Source of the DNA: Mesostigma viride
Taxonomy: Eukaryota > Streptophyta > Mesostigmatophyceae > Mesostigmatales > Mesostigmataceae
Direction of reading: 5' to 3'
DNA: 64,000 bases
Assembly (NCBI GenBank): GCA_009746045.1
Contig: RPFO01000072.1
Coordinates: 1,011,893-1,075,892, forward strand
Positions within the stretch are counted from its first letter, which is position 1; each line of letters starts with the position of its first letter. This document shows positions 38,747-50,812 of this stretch, one piece after another. Below the pieces are notes generated by a model that did not search any database, was not told the DNA's origin, and saw nothing but the letters and a program-made list of their open reading frames with translations. The position numbers were made by a program, and so were the translations under genes.

Positions 38747-41215
38747 GTCAACTACTTAACTATGATCGTGTTGCGCAAGGGAGAAACCCGAACATCCTGA
38801 CATCGCCGCGGGCGCCGTACCGTACGGCCTGATCGCACCCCCACGACCGAGGGCAAATCCTGAAATCCTGCGGAGCCGCGAGTTACGGCCCGTAACCGCC
38901 GGCCTGAACGCCGTCACACCCTCCTAAGATCGAGTCTCAGGAGTTCTGAACGGAAAATGACGTCAGCTCAATTCAGCAAAATGCGCGAGAAATTGCGGGG
39001 GGCATGTACGGCAGGGGGCTGAGTTGTTTGCCGAAGCAAACATCCTACTACATTTACTAAGGGTTCAGACTGAACGAAAATTTAGTTCGAACACTTTTTT
39101 GAACGGGATTTCTGTTCCATTTTCGGGTCGGCCTACTTCCCACGCAATTTCTGTGCCAATTTCTGCGAGATGACTGACCTGAACGTGTTCAGACGGGAAG
39201 CGTTGAAAAAAAACGGCTCGAAACTGTGAAAAGCAGGGGGCTCCGCCCCAAAAACGGCCATACGAAACCGAAATTTTTGGGCTCCCGCTGGCCCCCCCGC
39301 CTCGGCGCCCTCGGCCACTGCCCCTTCGCACTGCGCACCCCGCGTGGCGCCGGCGTTCCCGAGGACGCACCCCGCGGGTGTACGCGCCAATCGCCCGCTC
39401 AGGCGCCAAAAAGTCTGGGCCCCGAAGGGGCCCCCAACTTGTCAACTACTTAACTACGATCGTGTTGCGCAACGGAGAAACCCGAACATCCTGACATCGC
39501 CGCGGGCGCCGTACCGTACGGCCTGATCGCACCCCCACGAACGGCTACTATTCCTGAAATCCTGCGGAGCCGCGAGTTACGGCCCGTAACCGCCGGCCTG
39601 AACGCCGTCACACCCTCCTAAGATCGAGTGTCACCAATTCTGAACGGGTGCCGAATTCAGCAAAATGCGCGAGAAATGCCGGGGGGCATGTACGGCTGGG
39701 GGGAAGAGTTTGTGCCGAATCTAAATCTACAAAACATCCTACTTGATTTACTAAGGGTTCAGACTGAACGGGAAATTTTCGAGTGTTCAGACTGAACGAA
39801 AATTTAGTTCGAACCCTAGTCTGAACGGTTTTTCGGTTAAATTTTCGGTTCGGCCTACTTCCCACGCAATTTCCGTGCCAATTTTTGCGAGATGACTGAA
39901 CTGAACGTGTTCAGACGGGGAGCGTGGCAAAAAACGGCTCGAAACTGTGAAAAGCAGGGGGCTCAGCCCAAAAAACGGCCGTACGAAACCGAAATTTTTG
40001 GGCTCCCGCTGGCCCCCCCGCCTCGGCGCCCTCGGCCACTGCTCCTTCGCACTGCGCACCCCGCGTGGCGCCGGCGTTCCCGAGGACGCACCCCGCGGGT
40101 GTACGCGCCAATCGCCCGCTCAGGCGCCAAAAAGTCTGGGCCCCGAAGGGGCCCCCAACTTGTCAACTACTATATTACGATCGTGTTGCGCAATGGAGAA
40201 ACCCGAACATCCTGACATCGCCGCGGGCGCCGTACCGTACGGCCTGATCGCACCCCCACGAACGGCTACTATTCCTGAAATCCTGCGGAGCCGCGAGTTA
40301 CGTCCCGTAACCGCCGGCCTGAACGTCGTCACACCCTCCTAAGATCGAGTGTCACCAATTCTGAACGGGTGCTGAATTCAGCAAAATGCGCGAGAAATGC
40401 CGGGGGGCATATACGGCTGGGGGGAAGAGTTTGGTACGAGTTAGCTTAGCCAAACAACCTGAGCTGAACATGCTCCGTGGCTGGAGACCGGTGCCACGAG
40501 CGCAAACTGAACGGCACAAGGGGGACCCTGTCGTAGCCTGACTTTGAATCCGGAGCGTACGATATTTCTGGATCCGAAAAGTGTTAATACTGAACGGGGC
40601 GCGGGGAAAGGAAATTTGGTGCGCTGACGGACCGTACGAGCTCTGAACGCGTGCTCAATTCAGCCGAAGGCGCGCAATTTTGCGGAAGAGTGGACGAACC
40701 GTACCAAAATTTAGTACGATTAAATTTCTGAACGATTTCTGTGCAGACGCGGCGGGTAATTTTTGGCACGACAATTTTTACTGAACACTTTTCTGAACGG
40801 GTTTATTGTTAAATTTTCGGTTCGGCCTACTTCCCACGCAATTTCCGTGCCAATTTTTGCGAGATGACTGACCTGAACGTGTTCAGACGGGGAGCGTGGC
40901 AAAAAACGGCTCGAAACTGTGAAAAGCAGGGGCCTCCGCCCAAAAAACGGCCGTACGAAACCGAAATTTTTGGGCTCCCGCTGGCCCCCCCGCCTCGGCG
41001 CCCTTGGCCACTGCCCCTTCGCACTGCGCGCCCCGCGTGGCGCCGGCGTTCCCGAGGACGCACCCCGCGGGTGTACGCGCCAATCGCCCGCTCAGGCGCC
41101 AAAAAGTCTGGGCCCCGAAGGGGCCCCCAACTTGTCAACTACTATATTACGATCGTGTTGCGCAAGGGAGAAACCCGAACATCCTGACATCGCCGCGGGC
41201 GCCGTACAGGGGTCA
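38747..41215. repeat. Satellite-like tandem array, about 0.7-1.0 kb units
   Basis: The landmark GTCAACTACT recurs at 38,747, 39,441, 40,162 and 41,134 (spacings 694, 721, 972). Each unit holds GAAACCCGAACATCCTGACA, GGAGCCGCGAGTTACG, CTGAACGTGTTCAGACGGG and GCGCCAAAAAGTCTGGGCCC. The third unit carries about 250 extra bp. The heptamer CTGAACG recurs throughout. Apparent open frames here repeat with the unit and are not supported as genes. Confidence 0.9.
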
Positions 41216-42921
41216 CCCGCAGTATCGCAACAAGAATCGCAACTACGCAACTTTCCAGGAGGACCAAAAAACACTTTTGTTGCGATTCTTGCGAGGACAA
41301 ATTTGGACGAAAAGTTGCGAAACGGCAAACGCGTGGTATCGCAACTAAAGATACTCTTCGACGTGAAGTATGTCACTCCTTGGCTGACCGGCGCGAAGAA
41401 TCAACCGAACTGAAATGAGCGGCGTCAGAAAAATGCTATAGCCGCAGTCGCGCAACATCTAATGATGCGCACATTATCTCGGGCTGGTTTTTACTGCGTC
41501 TGCACGCGTTAATCATCACGGGGGTGACGATGAAAGGCAGCACTTGTTATTAGCTTCTGTATCATTGAATTTTTCGCAACCAGTAGTTTTCGTATGATGT
41601 ATTTCGCGTATTTCATCATCGTTCAGGGCCAGGAAAGTCTCGACGCCGTGATGAGATTGCCTTTCTGTCATGAGATTGCTAGCTTTCCGCTAGCCTTCTT
41701 TTTGCGGTTTCGGCATGGCGCAGTTTAGTGTACCTGCGGATACCGTCAACAAGGTAAAGTCGTTATATCATTCGGTAAGTAATCTCGGACACGTTGTTGA
41801 AGGTTTGTGGTGTTAAGTTCGCTAACTTACTACTCCTGTGTACTAGTTTGTGGTTGTGGTTTTGTACAACCGTCGTCGTAAGATTTTCATCAGTTTTGTT
41901 CATGATTAGCTGCGTCTGTACCTAATTTTCTAGAATGACGATTGATTTAACATCTAAAGGAGTTGTAGATGGTAGCACGATGGTTTCTATTGCCTAAATT
42001 CTTCAGGAAAGATGGTATCATGGCCAGTTTTTTGTCAGCCTTTTGGCTTTGCTAGTAAAGGACGCCTGTGCAGTTGTGCAGTCCGTGCAACATCTATGGA
42101 GGCCCCAGTGCCTTGCTGACGTAGAAAAGAAGTTCGATGCAGTGTTTGTATATTTTCATCCTAGGCATGCAAATGGAGGTCATTTCTCATGTTCTGGATG
42201 CATGGGTAACACCGCCCCTTGCACCCCCTTGCTACGTGTGCATTTGGGCCTTGGTTTGTGAAGACGTCCAATATTGCATTATCACTTAACATTGCATTGT
42301 AAGTGTCTTTTTTATCGCACCCGTGCACCCCCCTGAGATTAGTGCTGTATTTAGCACCCATAGGACATATAGGACATTGCAACATGACTAATGACATGAC
42401 CCCGAAGTAACTCCCTATATGCGTGTGCTTTGGTCCCAGTATGGACACTAGATTGTTATCAGGCTGGTTTCTGGACATTATCATGCAAGGTGCAACCAGC
42501 CATAATTAGAGGTAGAGTTACACACTGGTCATCCAAGGGCTAAGTGCAGGCCAGCACGCGGTAAAATGGTGACTGTGCATTAATATTAAAAAATTAAATT
42601 ACGACACGCAGACGCTACGCGTTGATCAGGCGTCGCGTGACCGCCATGCGAACATTAATAGTTGTCGCGTATATTACATCCTCAATGATGTGGAGGCGGA
42701 GATGGAATGAGTATCTATAATGTAACCTTGAGTGACAGGGTTGCTGACACCACGGCCCGAATCACTGTTATTACACTTGTACTGAATTGGGTCACATGCA
42801 TACCCCCACCGACTTGGGGTTGGTATCCTTTATATATCCTGCCATGGACTGGAATCGTTGTCTCCTTGAATACATGTATAACTCACATGGGTCAGGGGGC
42901 CTGCCCATATTCACCACTATA
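41216..42921. other. Intergenic, no gene supported
   Basis: A short inverted phrase (GCAACAAGAATCGCAAC / GTTGCGATTCTTGC) lies at 41,226-41,292. No gene was recognised. Confidence 0.5.
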
Positions 42922-44647
42922 TTAACTCGTCGTCTGTCCCTGGTCCTCTACGGAGGACTGAGTTGAACTCAGTCCTCTCTAGAGGACCGAGTTTTTGGGT
43001 TTCGTAGAAAATTCGCCCCGGTCAGAATGTTTGACAAAAAAATTCTCTCAAAATTTATTCAAATACTACGTGAAAAGATCTTTCTTGGACATATTTTTGG
43101 GATTTTTTTGGATTTGGTATGCGCGGCTAACTGTACGGTCAAAGTACAGGTGGTAAGGGTACTTTTCCACGTGAAACGCGAGTTCCGGAAATGCACGACC
43201 TAGCCATGGCGGCTCGCGCCCATGCATGCAGTTTACGTTTGCGGACGAGTTAGCCGTCCAAACTCAGTTAATAGATTTAACATGCCCTAAACATGATATA
43301 AATCAATTTTTAGCTCGCGGGGATGCGATTTACCCGGTGTCGGCACTGTTCTTGCTGGAAAAAACTGCGATAAGGCAGGTCGACGGAATTGATTACTGCG
43401 CTTGCTTTCCGGCGCAATTTCAATGGCTGATAGGTTTCTTTCTACATTTTAACATGAATTGTATTACAATATATTGAGTGACATTATAGATTTGATGATC
43501 TCGACCATTCTGTCACGTCATGGTCTATGTGCCGCAAAGTGCCACTTTTGCGGGCACCGCCTGGGCCAAGGTAACGCCAGCCGTGCCAGGTAAAGCCGGA
43601 TAATCGTTGCCTCTTCGTTCCTTGATGTTCGTACATGAGTTTAAGCTTGCGAGGCGTTGTCAGGTTCAAGTCTTGATGCTCTTTCTTGACCGTTGCCTGC
43701 CCCTCTCTAAACCCCCCTTTTCAGATGATGTTAGCAGGCATTTGCCTTAACCCAGTGTAGTTGTGCAGGGTTTTAGGAGCTGTGCAGGTTTAAACACCTT
43801 CACAGATGTTAGTTATTCTTTTGCTACGTTCATACTGCATGATTGTGTGGCCACGGGCTGCGTCAAGGGTGCATTCAAGCTTTTACGTGTGAGTGAAAAG
43901 TCTTGGTGACAAACCACTGCCATCATGTGCCAGCAACTATGTTGGCCACATCATGGCAAGGCAAAACAGTTATAGCCATATCTATTGTTGTTTGAAACAA
44001 TGGAAATATGCTTAACCTACCCATTATATTGGTGGTTGACACTTATAACATAACCCTTTGTTGGTAGGTATCCAAGCCCATTCCCTACATGCATGCATAG
44101 GCTCTCACTACATGATAAGGTATGATATACCTGAAGTATGATGATGCAAGTGTGTTGTCCTGTAATGCTTGAAGGGAAATGAGTTGATTGGGATGGTTGG
44201 TGGCCACGGTGATGTAGTATGACCGCACTTACATGCTAGCAAAGTTAGCAAAAGCCCCATTCCTCTCCTGAGGACTGAGAGTTTTTTAATTGTTTCAGGC
44301 AGTTGCAGTGGCCAAATGGAGCCCAGTTTTTTGCCACGCTTCAAGAACTATGTTGTTTACATGCCTATATTTTTTCTTCATGCACCAGGATTTGATTGAA
44401 TTTTTCCCACTCGTTCTTATCCCGAAAAATGCAAATTCGCGAGGGGCGCCCAACGTCCGTGTCATTTTCAGGTGTTCGGGTCAAGTTTTCACATATGCAG
44501 TATTTTTGCCAACAAAATGATATCTAGTACACCCCAGATCCACATCAAAACATTTGGGATGGAACCCCCACCTAGTCGCTACACGCGGTTGAAAATTGTC
44601 AACTCAGTCCTCCTGTGAGGACTGAGTTGGGACAGACGACGAGTTAA
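42922..44647. mobile_element. TTAA-flanked inverted-repeat element, 1.7 kb
   Basis: The left end TTAA CTCGTCGTCTGTCCC (42,922-42,940) and right end GGGACAGACGACGAG TTAA (44,629-44,647) are perfect 15-bp inverted repeats with a TTAA on each outside. Subterminal hairpins built on AGGACTGAGTT lie at both ends (42,942-42,989 and about 44,600-44,628). TTAA duplication suggests piggyBac-type transposition, but no transposase is readable inside; the 84-codon frame at 43,226-43,477 is unrecognised. Confidence 0.75.
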
Positions 44648-44679
44648 TCCCTCAAAGGTGCTTACACTGTCCTCGGTCG

Positions 44680-45450
44680 CATTCATGCATGCATTCGCGT
44701 ATCCATGCATGCAATCACTTCCATCCCTGCAAGCATTCACGCATCCATGCATGCAAACACCATCCATCCACGCAAGCATTCACGTATCCATGCATGCAAA
44801 CACCATCCACCCCAAGCATTCACACATTCATGCATGCAAACACCATCCATCCATGCTAGCATTCACGAATCCATGCATGCAAACACCACCCATCCGTGCA
44901 AGCATTCACGTATCCATGCATGCAAACACCATCCACCCAGGCAAGCATTCACGTATCCATGCATGCAAACACCACCCATCCGTGCAAGCATTCACGCATC
45001 CATGCATGCAAACACCATCCACCCATGCAAGCATTCACGTATCCATGCATGCAAACACCATCCACCCCAAGCTTTCAGGTATCCATGCATGCAAACACCA
45101 CCCATCCATGCATGCAAACACCATCCACCCATGCAAGCATTCACACATTCATGCATGCAAACACCATCCATCCCTGCAAGCATTTACGTATCCATGCATG
45201 CAAACACCACCCATCCCTGCAAGCATTCACGTATCCATGCATGCAAACACCATCCATCCCTGCAAGCATTCACGTATCCACGCATGCAAACACCATCCAT
45301 CCCTGCAAGCATTAATGCAATATCGATTCGTGTAATTAGCACCCATCCTGCGAGCATCCATGCAATTACCACCCATCCTGCGAACATTCACGTGCAATCC
45401 ATGCATGCAGACACCGCCATCCATTCGATGCAAGCATTCACGTTTCCATG
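44680..45450. repeat. 43-bp minisatellite, about 17 copies
   Basis: Unit contains CCATGCATGCAAACACCATC and CAAGCATTCACG, period 43 bp with occasional shortened units. Because 43 is not a multiple of 3, all frames translate to the same repeating peptide, so the long open frames here are artefacts. Confidence 0.95.
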
Positions 45451-45486
45451 CAGCCACCCATCAGTTGGATGGAGACTAGGGACGAC

Positions 45487-45919
45487 GAACAACTGCGAAA
45501 GCTGAGAGCGAATGATGATTGTATTACAATAATACAATGAGAGAGCAATGGAAGCTGAGGGCTCAGAATGGAACGTCTGGGCAAACTCGGGTGCTGTGGC
45601 ACTCCCCAGTGCTACGCCTATATGCCTATGGCGGTGCTACCTGCAGCACACGACCAGTGGACAACTGTACACTGCAATGCCATGCGACCACGTCACTAGC
45701 ATCGACTACACTCGGCCCGTCCAGAACCGGATAACCCGGGTCTGGCGGGTCGAGCTAGAGTCTAGGCACAGTCTGGCACTAACCGCACATCGGTCCACAT
45801 GACACCTCAGTACCGTACACCCTGCCGTACTGTACTGAGGTGTCCCGCTCAGCCGCGGTAGGCAATACGCGGCGCGCAGGCCGGAAATCCGTGTGTCAGC
45901 CTAAGCATCTCATCTAACT
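45487..45919 (-). repeat. C2 copia 3' LTR
   Basis: About 433 bp, inverse match of 28,665-29,097. On the minus strand it is preceded by a purine-rich AAAGGAAAACATAATGGG, a plausible polypurine tract. Confidence 0.8.
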
Positions 45920-46983
45920 CCCATTATGTTTTCCTTTCAGGTTGAAGGCTAGCGACTTCAAGCCTGACCCTGCCCAGCTAGGAGACTGACTCCAAGCTGA
46001 CTGAGGTGCTGAGCAACTGACACCCATACTGCAACATCTGGACTGAAAAAGATGGGCCCCAGAACTCGTGCAATACTTGTGATGGCATCACGTTTAGCTC
46101 AACATGCCCGGGGAGTTCCTCCTCCTCGCGAGCTCACAAGGGAGATAGCTATGCCTGTCTGCCTATCCAGGGAGTGCATCACCAGCCAAGAAAGCCATTG
46201 TAAAAATGCCAAGGTAACCGTTTAAGAGGTTCCATGTTGTTCCATCATCATCGCCCACTCAGAGAAAAATACCCAGCCAGGCTGGGTCAACTGAGCTCAG
46301 GTTACCTGCAACCTGAGGAGTGACAGTGGACAGGTTTATTGCACCCTGCACTGTCCATGTTGTACCTGCACAACATGTGAGGACCAGCCACCCCTGCCCT
46401 GCACAGAGGGGGCTGAAGTCCTAGTGACAGGTGACAGGACTATGACATCCTGGACCTGGCCACATGGCACCTGCACAACGTGTGAGACCAGCCACCCCTG
46501 CCCTGCACATGGGTGACTGAAGTCCTGGTGACAGGTGACAGGAATATTTCATCCTGCACCTGTGCTGAGCACGTTGTACTAGACAACATGACAGCACCCA
46601 TGCCTTTACTGCCACTGAACAGTGAGGCCAGGTGGCCCAGGATATCCACAGTGAACTGGGGTCCTGGGTAACCACCTGTCAAGGGAGCTTTGACCCTCCA
46701 CTTGAATGGGGGCACCTGAGCCACTGAGCTCAAGGCCAATCCACCAAGGCATACGCCCTAGTGGATAAAGGTGTGAGATACATCCCATGCCCACCTATGA
46801 AGGTGTGCATAACGAAATTCCATGGTGTTGAAAAAATCAAAACAGATTTTATTGGGCATAGGGCACGCAGATGTATGAAAAACAGACTCCAACCAACCCC
46901 CCTTGCTGGAAGCCACAACCTACCCCTTGGACCTGCCCAAGGGGTACTGGGTGACCTAGGCGGCCCTGGTGAACAGGACCCTG
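45920..46983 (-). other. C2 3' untranslated region
   Basis: About 1 kb between the RNase H stop and the 3' LTR. No coding signal. Contains two related phrases with CAGCCACCCCTGCCCTGCAC at about 46,386 and 46,491. Confidence 0.6.
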
Positions 46984-48339
46984 CTAGGCGTCCCCCCTAT
47001 GGGGCAGGGTTGCCTGCTTGCCATAGGGGTTCATCAAGTGGTACAACAGCTGGTATTGGTCAGCTGCCTGCTGAGGCACTTTAGTGAGTGCATCAGCAGC
47101 GTTGTGTTTGTCCTCCACGTGACGGGTGGACTCCCAGTAGGTGGACTCCTGTTTCAGGACCACCCAGTCAAGATCAGTGTGCACAGCATAGGGGTTAGCA
47201 AGGAAACTGAGGACTGACTGACTGTCAGTGAGCAAGTGTGCCACCACCCCAGCATTGCTGCCTGCTTGCATCTGCAACCAAACCAGCACATGATTCAAGT
47301 ACCTGGCATGAAGCACTGCTGACACCACTGCCCTGCACTCAGCAGCATTGCTGCTGACAGCCTTGCGTCTATGCAACCGGCTGTACCATGAAATGAGAGA
47401 CAAGGGTGCATCATCATTCTGCACAAAATACAAGCCTGACTCCCTTGCCTGCATCTTGGTAATCTGCCTGGACTCCATGGAACTATCCATCATAGCTTGG
47501 ATGTGAATGGTTTTGTGGAGATCCAAGGAGTGCAAGATAAGGGGAGGGCCTTCCTGGAGAGTTTTGGTGATGGCTTTGTGACCTACTTGCATCAAGACAT
47601 CATCATCAACTCTGCTAACCACAGCCAGGTGAGGTGCACACGTTGAGCACAACCACCCCAGCTTGCCTCTAATGGTAGGACAGGCTCCAGGTTTGATTTT
47701 TGTTTGCAAAACCTCCAAGCAGCTGTGCATGTAATCATTGGGAGAGTAAAGTGCACACACCCACTGGTTTTGATGCTGCTGGAGTTGTAACATTGTGCCA
47801 CAAAATTTTATGGCAGTGGTGCCCAGCTCTACTTGCTTGCCAATCTCAAAATGCTGTGACACTTGTTGAATAAAATCATCTACAGCACGCCTTGGCCCAG
47901 CAATCAGCTGATCATCCCCATGCCACACAAAGGTGAGTATGCCATGAGGGTGTGGGACCACAAAGAAGCAAGGGTCTATGTCATCATATCTAGCCCCTAG
48001 CTTTTCAAACACAGCCTGAGCTGACATCCTGAAAATTCGAGGAGCTGATTGCAGCCCTTCAACACCTATGTTAGCTTTCAGGTACTGCTGAGGGATGTGT
48101 TTTGCCCAAACTCTGGGAGTGGAGACTACATACACCTGACCATGCCACACTTGTTGTGCTATCTCAGGTGAGCCTTTCAGGAAAGCCCTTTTAATGTCTG
48201 TAGCCTTACATACATAGTCATCCCCATCATTGAGATGACCCACAAAGACAGACAGCAAGATTTTTAGGGATGTTTGCTGAATGCCTGGCGTGTACAACTC
48301 TGCCTCTGTCAGATCAGTGGTGCCCTTGAACTCTGTCAC
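46984..48339 (-). CDS. C2 reverse transcriptase (palm) and RNase H
   Basis: 451 codons. RT: TDIKRAFLKGS (first catalytic Asp), VEGLQSAPRIF, FVWHGDDQLIAG (the DD pair; YVDD is replaced by HGDD), and FCGTMLQ. RNase H: MMDSSMESRQ (Asp), NAAECRAVVSAVLHARYLNH (Glu), LLTDSQSVLSFLANP (Asp), and EDKHNAADALTKVPQ (last Asp). This arrangement, with the connected RNase H ending in ADALTK, is that of Ty1/copia. The frame directly abuts the upstream frame at 48,336-50,675, shifted by one, so the two are probably one polyprotein. Confidence 0.85.
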   Translation of the reverse strand: MTEFKGTTDLTEAELYTPGIQQTSLKILLSVFVGHLNDGDDYVCKATDIKRAFLKGSPEIAQQVWHGQVYVVSTPRVWAKHIPQQYLKANIGVEGLQSAPRIFRMSAQAVFEKLGARYDDIDPCFFVVPHPHGILTFVWHGDDQLIAGPRRAVDDFIQQVSQHFEIGKQVELGTTAIKFCGTMLQLQQHQNQWVCALYSPNDYMHSCLEVLQTKIKPGACPTIRGKLGWLCSTCAPHLAVVSRVDDDVLMQVGHKAITKTLQEGPPLILHSLDLHKTIHIQAMMDSSMESRQITKMQARESGLYFVQNDDAPLSLISWYSRLHRRKAVSSNAAECRAVVSAVLHARYLNHVLVWLQMQAGSNAGVVAHLLTDSQSVLSFLANPYAVHTDLDWVVLKQESTYWESTRHVEDKHNAADALTKVPQQAADQYQLLYHLMNPYGKQATLPHRGDA

Positions 48340-50675
48340 ACAAGGTCTAGCATGAAAATGACTGACCCATCTGCTGCTGGCTTATGTTTACACACAAACT
48401 TCAGGCGCAAGTGCTTGCACCCTGCAGGCTTTTTGTCAATAGGTGTGACAGGTGGAGTATGAGAAGGACTAAGAGGATCTGGCACTACCCATTCTTCCCT
48501 GGCCTTGTTAAAGGCCTCCACCCATTTTAGGAATCCTATGTGTGTGCGACAGTCTTGCTCTATCTGTTCATAAGAAAGAGGAGACATTTTAGCCACATCA
48601 TGCTTGCCCAATCCAAATGAGTTGGGATGAAGTTTTTGGTTGTGAACCAAGTCTGCCACACAGGGTTCTTGCCCTGGGGCATACTTGGGTGTAGCAAATT
48701 TTACAGAAGCAATGTTGGTGTTAAGAAGTTTTTCAAGAGAAATTTTGAAATGATTCAGATCAACACCACCCATGTCCTGGATGGATAGTCTATCACTGGA
48801 GATAGACACCAGGGTAACAGAGAAAAGGATCCCCCAACAAAGCATTCCCTTTATAACCTTCCAATACCTGAAAAGGAGTGGGATACCGAGTATAGTCAAC
48901 ATGACCTGACCTAATACCTTGAGGGATGACTGCCCTGAGAAATCAGCCACATGGTGCCAGGGTGAAGGTTCCAAAGGCATATGGGGCACAGCCAGGGCAC
49001 TGATAATGCTGACCTGGGCTTGTGTGTCCACTGCAACCATAAATGGGCTATTGTCATTCTGCCCAACCTTCCCCACCTTAGCTGATCCTGCAGCAGTTTG
49101 AGCTTTGGCTCTATGAGCTGCTTGTAAAATGCGAACAGCGTCTGCTAGGCTGCGTTTGGAAGGTGCAGCTAGTGGCTGAGCTATGTTCACACTTGAAGAG
49201 GTGATAGGTTGCTGATCACCTGTTTTGCCAATGTGACCCTCTGCTGCAGGGGGCCAAGCCTGCAGTGACTGCCTGCAATCATCAAGGGTGACCTGGGTGT
49301 CACAGTGGGTGTGGCTCTCACACTCACCAGTGGGTGTTCCAAACAACCACTCACTGGGCAACGCTGGGATGCCAGGCAACTGTACAGGGCTGTCGGCCAA
49401 CAGCTCTTCCTCCTCTGCCACGTCTGACACAGTTGGAAAATACAATTTCATCCTGTGAGGTGAACACCTGTGAATTTTTCCCGTGTCATTGTGTTTAACT
49501 AACACTGTCCTGCCAGTGGTGTTAAACTTTAGGATGGTGGCTGGCCCATGCCAGGTACCCACCTTGCCTAGTCCCGACTCCTTGTAGAATAGGACCTGAT
49601 CCCCTTCTCTGAAGGTGGGACGTGGATGCTTTGCATCCTTGACAGCTAACCTGCTAGCTGTCTGTGCTCGCTGTGCGTTGTAGAGGGCTAGTACCTCAGG
49701 TGGATAAATGCCTGCATGCAATCCATCTGGTGTAATGACCACCCCTTGTGGGGTTTTCATGAGTGGCCTCCTGTTGAGGACTTGGCACAACCTGGTGGAC
49801 CACAGAGCTCTGTCAGCATATGACCCACTGTCAGCCAGCAGATTGCCATCTTCTTTGGCTACAAGGGTTTTAATGGACCTGATGGCCCTTTCAATAATGC
49901 CTTGCCTCTCATGATCTTCTAGCCCAGCCAGATCAATAGCCTCACACCCTGGTTCATTGGCAAGACACGTGAACTGCTGATCCAGTAACAATGCCTCCAC
50001 AGGGTAGTACCTGGCCTGAGCAATCAAGAGAGCCCTGAGCAACTGTGTCTTGTCCATTCCAGGTAATGGTTCAATGGTTGTGTACCTTGACCATGCATCT
50101 TTAAGTGCCAAGTAAGATTGTCCTTTGATATGAAAGACATCTCCTACCACCCTGCCCTTGCTCTTAGGTGGGGTAGCTACATGCCACTTAGGGGGTTTGG
50201 GTGCATTGAACTGACAATGCTGGCAGTGGGATCTGACCACCTGGCATGCACGTCTGAGTGCTGCCCCCCCTATTGCTGCTGCCACCACCTCTGCACTCAC
50301 TTCATGCCCATAAAGGAAATGCAACTGCAAAGCAAGCTCCTGAAAACTGATATGAGCATCCTCTGCTGGGGACACTCTGCACACCTTGGGAACCATAGAT
50401 GTGAAGGTTGGTTTAGAGACATAATCTTCTGAAACCAGCTGTAGCACCTTTCCAGAACTGCTCACTGCTCTGACAGTGGGGCATGCAGATGAAAGAGGTG
50501 AAGCAGGCACACTCAAGCCAGCATGAGAGGGAGACTCACACTTCTTGCCGTAAGGAGGCCGCTTGCAGTCCTTGGGGTCACCGTGGGGCGGCCCGTGGCA
50601 CTTGTGGCACAGGACGTCCAAATGCCCCAGCTCGTCCACGTTCTTGCGGCAGGTGGGCCGCAGGTGGTACTTCAT
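48336..50675 (-). CDS. C2 zinc knuckle, integrase, protease-like domain and RT N-terminus
   Basis: 779 codons. CHKCHGPPHGDPKDC, the second CCHC knuckle (residue ~24). Integrase zinc finger HFLYGH...CQHC (residues ~118-153). Integrase core with VVGDVFHI, LLLDQQF and GIIERAIRSI (about 29 residues between the last Asp and Glu, shorter than usual), then FREGDQVLFYK...WHGPATIL. Then a retropepsin-like stretch FMVAVDTQAQVSIIS (about 49,014-49,031) with VLGQVMLTILGIPLLF. Finally the RT N-terminus VKFATPKYAPGQE...VADL. The DTGA protease signature reads DTQA. The order integrase-protease-RT differs from standard copia. Confidence 0.8.
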   Translation of the reverse strand: MKYHLRPTCRKNVDELGHLDVLCHKCHGPPHGDPKDCKRPPYGKKCESPSHAGLSVPASPLSSACPTVRAVSSSGKVLQLVSEDYVSKPTFTSMVPKVCRVSPAEDAHISFQELALQLHFLYGHEVSAEVVAAAIGGAALRRACQVVRSHCQHCQFNAPKPPKWHVATPPKSKGRVVGDVFHIKGQSYLALKDAWSRYTTIEPLPGMDKTQLLRALLIAQARYYPVEALLLDQQFTCLANEPGCEAIDLAGLEDHERQGIIERAIRSIKTLVAKEDGNLLADSGSYADRALWSTRLCQVLNRRPLMKTPQGVVITPDGLHAGIYPPEVLALYNAQRAQTASRLAVKDAKHPRPTFREGDQVLFYKESGLGKVGTWHGPATILKFNTTGRTVLVKHNDTGKIHRCSPHRMKLYFPTVSDVAEEEELLADSPVQLPGIPALPSEWLFGTPTGECESHTHCDTQVTLDDCRQSLQAWPPAAEGHIGKTGDQQPITSSSVNIAQPLAAPSKRSLADAVRILQAAHRAKAQTAAGSAKVGKVGQNDNSPFMVAVDTQAQVSIISALAVPHMPLEPSPWHHVADFSGQSSLKVLGQVMLTILGIPLLFRYWKVIKGMLCWGILFSVTLVSISSDRLSIQDMGGVDLNHFKISLEKLLNTNIASVKFATPKYAPGQEPCVADLVHNQKLHPNSFGLGKHDVAKMSPLSYEQIEQDCRTHIGFLKWVEAFNKAREEWVVPDPLSPSHTPPVTPIDKKPAGCKHLRLKFVCKHKPAADGSVIFMLDLV

Positions 50676-50724
50676 GCCACAGCGGGTGCACCGCTGAGAA
50701 GACTTGTCCTCCTTGTCCTGCTTC

Positions 50725-50812
<88 letters not shown>

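Noticed and set aside
39065-41413. Open frames in the 0.7-kb array (for example those with RPLRRQKVWAPKGPP)
   Set aside because: They repeat with the satellite unit, and no family or start context supports them.
44705-45505. 266-codon frame with repeating HACKHHP peptide
   Set aside because: It is a 43-bp minisatellite; a non-multiple-of-three period makes all frames alike, and no splice or start context supports it.
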